NCBI GenBank assembly: GCA_035538795.1
Contig: DATLJS010000035.1
Location: 1 to 64,000 of the forward strand
DNA from: JAJZGK01 sp035538795
Lineage (GTDB): Bacteria; Pseudomonadota; Alphaproteobacteria; Rhodospirillales; Magnetospirillaceae
DNA length: 64,000 nt
Direction: 5' to 3'
Positions 60,076 to 64,000 of the stretch are shown here, piece after piece; positions within the stretch are counted from its first letter, which is position 1, and every line of letters starts with the position of its first letter. The position numbers and the translations under genes were made by a program. Under the pieces are notes generated by a model that was not told where the DNA came from, made no database searches, and saw nothing but the letters and a program-made list of their open reading frames with translations.

Positions 60076-60834
60076 TTATTGCAGGGCGAACAGAAGCGTG
60101 CAGGATGAACTGTTGTCCGACGTCTTGTAGCTGCCGCCGTTGGCCACCGCGCCGTTGCTGAAACTGGGCTGGGTCGCGGTGCAGCCCCCGCCGCTACGGG
60201 TGACGATGGCGCCGCCGCCCGGAGTGCCGTCGTCATATTTGGCGTCGATGGCATAGGCGTCTTTACCCGACACGACGGGGCCGGGATTGGGGCCGGACGA
60301 TGCCAAAGCGATGTAGTAGCCGGTAAAATCGCCGGAGGCGTTCCACAATTCCCAGGCGGCGCCGGAATAGTTGGCCTTCAGGGTGTTCTTTCCCGCCACC
60401 GGGGCCGACAACGAGCTTTCCACCGCGATACCGGCCAGCATCTGAGCCGCTGCCAACTGCTGCCAGAACTTCACGCCTTCGTTATTGCCGAAGTCCGGAC
60501 GGTTGAAGTTGTTGCCGTCGCTCCAGGGCGCCGGCGCGCTGATGATGCCGTTGCCGTCGCCGTCGGCCGCCGCCGGGCAGCCCGAGATGATCGACGAACA
60601 ACGGGAATAGTCGCCGGGCTGAGCGCCGTATTTGTCGAGGAAGAAATTATAGGCGGCGCGCACGCTGTCGGCCTGAGCCACCGTGGTCTTCAGCCGGGCG
60701 CTGGCAATCATTTCCTGCCCCTTCAGGACGCCGCCCACCAACAGGCCGATGATGGCCAGAACGATGGACAGTTCCACCAGGGTGAAACCCTGCTGACGGC
60801 GATGGGCGTCGGGGGTTGCTGCGCGAAGTTTCAT
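60076..60834 (-). CDS. Major type IV prepilin-like protein
   Basis: 252 residues. A 16-residue leader ends in Gly before FTLVELSIVLAIIGLLVGG, with Glu at mature position 5. The rest is a secreted-type domain with several Cys (SRCSSIISGC, GGGCTAT, SSSCTLLF), probably a C-terminal disulfide as in pilins. It has its own well-formed promoter (60897-60925) just upstream, in keeping with a highly made subunit, and sits between the membrane-protein genes and the PilB gene. Confidence 0.92.
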   Translation of the reverse strand: MKLRAATPDAHRRQQGFTLVELSIVLAIIGLLVGGVLKGQEMIASARLKTTVAQADSVRAAYNFFLDKYGAQPGDYSRCSSIISGCPAAADGDGNGIISAPAPWSDGNNFNRPDFGNNEGVKFWQQLAAAQMLAGIAVESSLSAPVAGKNTLKANYSGAAWELWNASGDFTGYYIALASSGPNPGPVVSGKDAYAIDAKYDDGTPGGGAIVTRSGGGCTATQPSFSNGAVANGGSYKTSDNSSSCTLLFALQ

Positions 60835-60896
60835 GACGGCTTGCCCCTTGTCATGGTGCGTTATGGCGGCATGGCGCCGCTTTCTCCCATGTTCAA

Positions 60897-60925
60897 TTTA
60901 TACTTGAGTTGCAAGGGTTCAGCAA
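60897..60925 (-). promoter_or_regulatory. Sigma70-like promoter of the major prepilin gene
   Basis: On the minus strand TTGCTG (60920-60925) and TATAAA (60897-60902) with exactly 17 bp between them, five of six bases matching at -10 and four of six at -35. The -10 lies 62 bp before the prepilin ATG. It is in the gap after the helical-protein gene and allows strong independent expression of the pilin and downstream genes. Confidence 0.62.
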
Positions 60926-60951
60926 GCTTGCCTCAAGCGGCGTAGGGGCTT

Positions 60952-61620
60952 TCAGCGGGCAAGCCGTTCCAGCGCCTTGCGGTCTTCCGCCGCCAGATCG
61001 GGACGCGAAGACAGAATGGCCTCGACCATCTGGCGGGCGGCGTCCTGATCGGCCATGCGGGCCACCACGAACGACGGCAAGGAACGAACCCATTCCGGGA
61101 TGCCGGGATCGCGCAAGGCCGCGGCGTCGACGGCGATGCGCATGGCCAGGGCCGGATCATGACCGCGGTGCCGGGCCAGCCACACCGCGGTCGCCAGCCA
61201 ATGCCAATGACGGACCGGATCCTTCATACCCCGCCGGTACAAATAGTCGGCCATCATCCGCGCCCGCGCCTGGTCTCCGGTCTGACCATAGAGCGCCCCC
61301 GCCAGGGCCAAGGTCAGGCTGGAACGCCCGTCCAGTCCGTCCAGAAGCTCCAGCCAATCGCGCAAGCGCTGATAATCGTAGGAAGACAGAGACGAAAAAT
61401 GCCCTTCACCGTCGCCGAAGTTCTGCACCTCCAGACCCAGCAGGCGGAACAAGGCCTGATCGTCGCCAAAGGCCTCCAGCCGCAGCAGGGCTTTGGGGGG
61501 TGGAGGCGGCAGCAGATCGTCGTCCCCGCGCAAGGGGGCGACATGAGAGGCGAGCAGAACCTGCGCCCCCAGGGCCGTCAACATCGCCAACAGGGCCAGG
61601 GAACGCCGCGCCGTCTCCAT
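60952..61620 (-). CDS. Exported or anchored helical-repeat protein in the pilus operon, unknown
   Basis: Not recognised. 222 residues with an N-terminal hydrophobic segment (LALLAMLTALGAQVLLA), then a proline run, then a largely helical region with TPR-like spacing (SLTLALAGALYGQTGDQARARMMADYLYRRG, HWHWLATAVWLARHRG). It overlaps the ABC-2 gene by one base (TGATG). Its fixed place next to an ABC-2 protein and pilin genes makes it a candidate third subunit of that ABC system, comparable in role to PilG. Confidence 0.72.
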   Translation of the reverse strand: METARRSLALLAMLTALGAQVLLASHVAPLRGDDDLLPPPPPKALLRLEAFGDDQALFRLLGLEVQNFGDGEGHFSSLSSYDYQRLRDWLELLDGLDGRSSLTLALAGALYGQTGDQARARMMADYLYRRGMKDPVRHWHWLATAVWLARHRGHDPALAMRIAVDAAALRDPGIPEWVRSLPSFVVARMADQDAARQMVEAILSSRPDLAAEDRKALERLAR

Positions 61621-62390
61621 CAGAATTGCCGCCCCTTGAGATCATAAACGGTCGCCGCCAGCAGCAACGGCAGATAAATGCCCGCCTGCGCCGCCAATAT
61701 CCCCAGCCCCCATTCGCCTCCCGCGCCATAGACCAGCCATGACGACTGGCCGAACAGATCCAGCCGGGGCAGAACCAGGGACATGGCCTCGGCGGCCAGA
61801 CGCAAAGGCAGGCCGGTGACGGGCGAGGCCAAGGCATCGCCCAATCCGGCCTGGGCGATATCGTGAAAACCGGCGGCCATGCGCGACAGGGCGTAAAGCG
61901 CCAGGGCCGTCAGGGCCGAAGCGGCGGCACTGGTCAGCGAGCAGGCCAGGAACAGGGCGAAAGCGACGGTGATCCAAGCCTCCAGCAACAGGCTCGCCCC
62001 CCACAAAACCAAACCGGCAGCATCAGGATTCAGCGCCAGCCCCAACACCGCCACCGACGGCAGCACCGCCGCCGCCGCCAGCAGGCCGTAACCGCCGGCC
62101 AGGGCCAGCACCAGGGCAGTGCGAGACAGCGGCCGGGCCAACATGGCTTCGATCTCGCGCGTTTCCTGCAAACGCCGCATCTGGAAACAGACGCACATCA
62201 CCAATCCAGCCACCACCACCAGCCGCAGGGACAAGGAAGCGTAAGCCAAAGCGGTTTCCCGTCCTTCGACCAGCATGGCTCCACCCAAAGCACGGGACGC
62301 CAGCAAGGCGGCCAGAGCCAAGGCCCAGACGGCCGGCAACATACGGTCGCGGGCATTGGTCAGCAGAATGGTGCGCAAAATGGCGGTCAT
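61620..62390 (-). CDS. ABC-2 type transporter membrane protein in pilus operon
   Basis: 256 residues with about six hydrophobic segments and the layout of ABC-2 permeases (N-terminal cytoplasmic ILRTILLTNARDR and then alternating helices). The ATG at 62390 overlaps the prepilin peptidase stop by 4 bp. The frame is open further upstream but has no coding logic there. No ATPase is adjacent; the nearest ABC ATPase is the last cistron of the same strand block at 53992-54714. Confidence 0.8.
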   Translation of the reverse strand: MTAILRTILLTNARDRMLPAVWALALAALLASRALGGAMLVEGRETALAYASLSLRLVVVAGLVMCVCFQMRRLQETREIEAMLARPLSRTALVLALAGGYGLLAAAAVLPSVAVLGLALNPDAAGLVLWGASLLLEAWITVAFALFLACSLTSAAASALTALALYALSRMAAGFHDIAQAGLGDALASPVTGLPLRLAAEAMSLVLPRLDLFGQSSWLVYGAGGEWGLGILAAQAGIYLPLLLAATVYDLKGRQF

Positions 62391-63154
62391 CGCATCAGCT
62401 CCAGCGGCAAAGCCAACAGCGGCGGCCAAATCAGCCCAGCCAGCAAGGCCACCACCAAGGCGGGAGCGAAAGGAAACGCCGCCCCCTTTCCCGCCAGCCG
62501 CCAGCCCAGGCCGAACAGCAGCCCCAGCAGCCCCGCCTCGATGAGGAAACCCGCCGTGCCGAACATCCCGAGATAACAACCGGCGACTCCCAGGAACTTC
62601 ACATCTCCGGTTCCCAGTCCGTCGAACCCGCGCAAGGCGCGATAGCCCCATTGCAGCGCCGCCGCCGCCGCCAGCGCCAACGCCCCGGCCGCCAGGCCGT
62701 CGACATAGCCGTCTCCCTGCAAATAGTGCCAAACCACGGCCAAGGCCAGCAGCGGCAGCAAAGCGGCGTCGGGAATGATGCGCGCCTCCAGATCGGCGGC
62801 GATGATCACCACGGACAAGGTGCAGACCCCCGCCAGCAACGCCGCCACGGCCGGATCGCCATCGGCGGCCAGCCAGGAAACGGCAAACAGCAGCGCCGTT
62901 GCCGTTTCGATGATGGCGTAGCGCGGACTGACGACGGCCCCGCAATGGCGGCACCGCCCTTTCCGGGCCAGCCATGAGATCAGCGGAACCAGATCGAGAA
63001 CAGACAAAACAGCATGGCAATGAGGACAAGCCGAACGGCCGAACAGCGTTATCCGCCGCGGCAAGCGCCAAGAAGCCGCACCGGCAAAGCTGCCAAATAT
63101 CAGGCCCAGCACCAGCATGACGGACACCGCCTGCCAGTCGGTCCCGGCAATCAT
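62387..63154 (-). CDS. pilD: Type IV prepilin peptidase
   Basis: Membrane aspartate protease of 255 residues that cleaves prepilin leaders and usually methylates the new N-terminus. It shows the zinc Cys pairs CPHC and CRHC in the first cytoplasmic loop (about 43-70), catalytic Asp121 (ADLEARIIPD) and Asp184 (GTGDVKF), and about eight membrane segments. Overlaps both neighbours (TGATG and ATGA). It serves the prepilins of this locus. Confidence 0.95.
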   Translation of the reverse strand: MIAGTDWQAVSVMLVLGLIFGSFAGAASWRLPRRITLFGRSACPHCHAVLSVLDLVPLISWLARKGRCRHCGAVVSPRYAIIETATALLFAVSWLAADGDPAVAALLAGVCTLSVVIIAADLEARIIPDAALLPLLALAVVWHYLQGDGYVDGLAAGALALAAAAALQWGYRALRGFDGLGTGDVKFLGVAGCYLGMFGTAGFLIEAGLLGLLFGLGWRLAGKGAAFPFAPALVVALLAGLIWPPLLALPLELMR

Positions 63155-64000
63155 CAGCGCTTGTGACCGGGATAAACCCCGGACCCGGCCTGAATGGCGT
63201 CCTTCACGTCAATATCCTCGGACGCCTTGGCGGCCGGAGCCGGTGGCGGAACGGACGGCGGAGGCGCGGCATCGTCGGGGGAGATCCGATCCGGATGCGA
63301 CGGCTGGGGCGCCGGCTCGGCCGGTTCGGCAGGAACCGGCTTGACGGCGGATTTCGCCACGGCAGGCTTGCGCGCCGGTTTCGATTTGGCCTCGGGTTTG
63401 GCCTCCGGTTTCGCCGGTTCGGATTGCCGAATCTCGGCGGGCGGCGCCTCTCCCTGCGACGCCGGAACGGCAGCGGGGGCCGCAGGCGCCGGAGCGGCCG
63501 GCGAAGGCGCGGGGGCAACCGGCGGAGACACCGGGACGGCTGGCGAAGGCGGAACCGGAAGGACCGGCTGAGGCATCGCGGACGGAAGAGCCGGCGCTGG
63601 CTTGAGCAAATCCGCGGGCTTCGCCGGAACCGCCGCTTTCGGCGGCTCCTTGGGCGGTTCAACGGATTTGGGCAGATCGACCGCTTTTGGAGCCTCAGGC
63701 GGTTTAGAGATCTCTGGCGGCTTGGAAACCTCGGGCGGCTTGGAAACCTCTGGCGGCTTTACCGTTTCAACGGGAACGGGCGCCTCAGGAACAGATGACA
63801 CAGGCTGACGGAACCACAAGATTCCAGCCAACCCGCACAAAGCCAAAATCAGCAGCAGCGTCAGGAATTTCACCCGCCCGGCTCCCGGACGCAGCAGCGA
63901 CAGGCGGCTGGGCCGTCCCACCACCAATCCCGGATAGGCCCGCGCCGCCGCCAGCACATGGCTTGGCTGCACCAGCTTGGCGCCGTCCTCGAAAGCTTTT
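63154..64000 (-). CDS. ExeA/GspA-like protein, C-terminal part (5' end outside window)
   Basis: The frame is open from the right edge; 281 codons are visible. They begin with KAFEDGAKLVQPSHVLAAARAYPG, which resembles the end of an AAA ATPase. One membrane helix follows (LTLLLILALCGLAGILWF), then a very proline-rich periplasmic region with repeated KPPE units, ending near GSGVYPGHKR. The ATPase-helix-periplasmic layout is that of ExeA/GspA or MshM. A GTG at 63972 could start a shorter protein, but the open frame through the edge makes a longer gene more likely. Overlaps pilD by one base. Confidence 0.65.
   Translation of the reverse strand, partial: KAFEDGAKLVQPSHVLAAARAYPGLVVGRPSRLSLLRPGAGRVKFLTLLLILALCGLAGILWFRQPVSSVPEAPVPVETVKPPEVSKPPEVSKPPEISKPPEAPKAVDLPKSVEPPKEPPKAAVPAKPADLLKPAPALPSAMPQPVLPVPPSPAVPVSPPVAPAPSPAAPAPAAPAAVPASQGEAPPAEIRQSEPAKPEAKPEAKSKPARKPAVAKSAVKPVPAEPAEPAPQPSHPDRISPDDAAPPPSVPPPAPAAKASEDIDVKDAIQAGSGVYPGHKR
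63698..63751. repeat. 18-bp tandem repeat encoding PPE-x-SK units
   Basis: Three consecutive 18-bp units starting GGCGG (63698, 63716, 63734) and a diverging fourth unit. Units 2 and 3 differ at a single base. They encode the repeated hexapeptide KPPEVS / KPPEIS in the periplasmic stalk of the ExeA-like protein; the length is a multiple of three, so copy change would alter stalk length only. Confidence 0.85.

Noticed and set aside
1..64000. tRNA or rRNA genes, CRISPR arrays, insertion sequences, prophage genes
   Set aside because: I looked for CCA-ended cloverleaf-like stretches in gaps, regular direct repeats, transposase motifs and phage structural genes and saw none; gaps are short and mostly explained.

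Overview
The window is a high-GC, gene-dense stretch of an alphaproteobacterial chromosome. Several markers point that way: a GapR-type nucleoid protein, an LdtR-type MarR regulator, a bacterial counterpart of the mitochondrial factor NDUFAF5, a CpaC/TadD-like pair, and the tol-pal/ruvCAB/yebC arrangement. Two large chemoreceptors and abundant signalling proteins suggest a motile free-living member of the Rhodospirillales, perhaps Magnetospirillum-like. That placement is inference; no rRNA, tRNA or magnetosome gene is present. I see no prophage, insertion sequence or CRISPR array.

Layout. 0-7.5 kb (minus strand): a compact cell-envelope and recombination block, yebC-ruvC-ruvA-ruvB-ybgC-tolQ-tolR-tolA-tolB-pal, with many ATGA overlaps; pal runs off the left edge. 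7.8-10.7 kb: a chemoreceptor and a hypothetical protein. 10.8-17.4 kb (minus): map-radC, sfsA with an NDUFAF5-like gene, a membrane PAS/degenerate-kinase/DnaQ-exonuclease fusion, a UDP-glucuronate epimerase and gapR. 17.5-20.2 kb (plus): comF, glutaredoxin, a Nit1/Nit2-type amidase, a DUF1178 protein and a tiny Tat-exported cysteine protein. 20.2-22.5 kb: a polar amino-acid ABC transporter. 22.7-32.1 kb: an LdtR-like regulator, DedA, a REC/degenerate-GGDEF protein, an isolated CpaC N-domain protein opposite a TadD-like lipoprotein, an orphan LivK-like binding protein, tex and a second chemoreceptor. 32.5-41.3 kb: a GH17-GT2 beta-glucan synthase, a stand-alone HypF C-terminal domain, an MFS permease, a cation/proton antiporter and a YcbB/YcbK-type peptidoglycan pair. 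41.3-45.8 kb: an exported protein, an HExxH protein and a hybrid kinase with a LuxR-type regulator. 46.0-50.0 kb: a four-gene Anbu proteasome-like operon.

50.0-64.0 kb is the most distinctive region: a type IV pilus/MSHA-like assembly locus. Two pilin-like genes and a PilT-type ATPase lie on the plus strand, followed by an ABC-F gene. A long minus-strand block then encodes an ExeA/GspA-like protein (cut by the right edge), prepilin peptidase, an ABC-2 membrane protein, an exported helical protein, a major prepilin with a good promoter, a PilB/GspE ATPase, a PilC/GspF platform protein, a probable fused PilM-PilN, a PilO-like protein and an ABC ATPase. The ABC genes bracket and translationally overlap pilus genes, which recalls the pilGHI genes of Myxococcus pili. 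No secretin gene is visible in the window.
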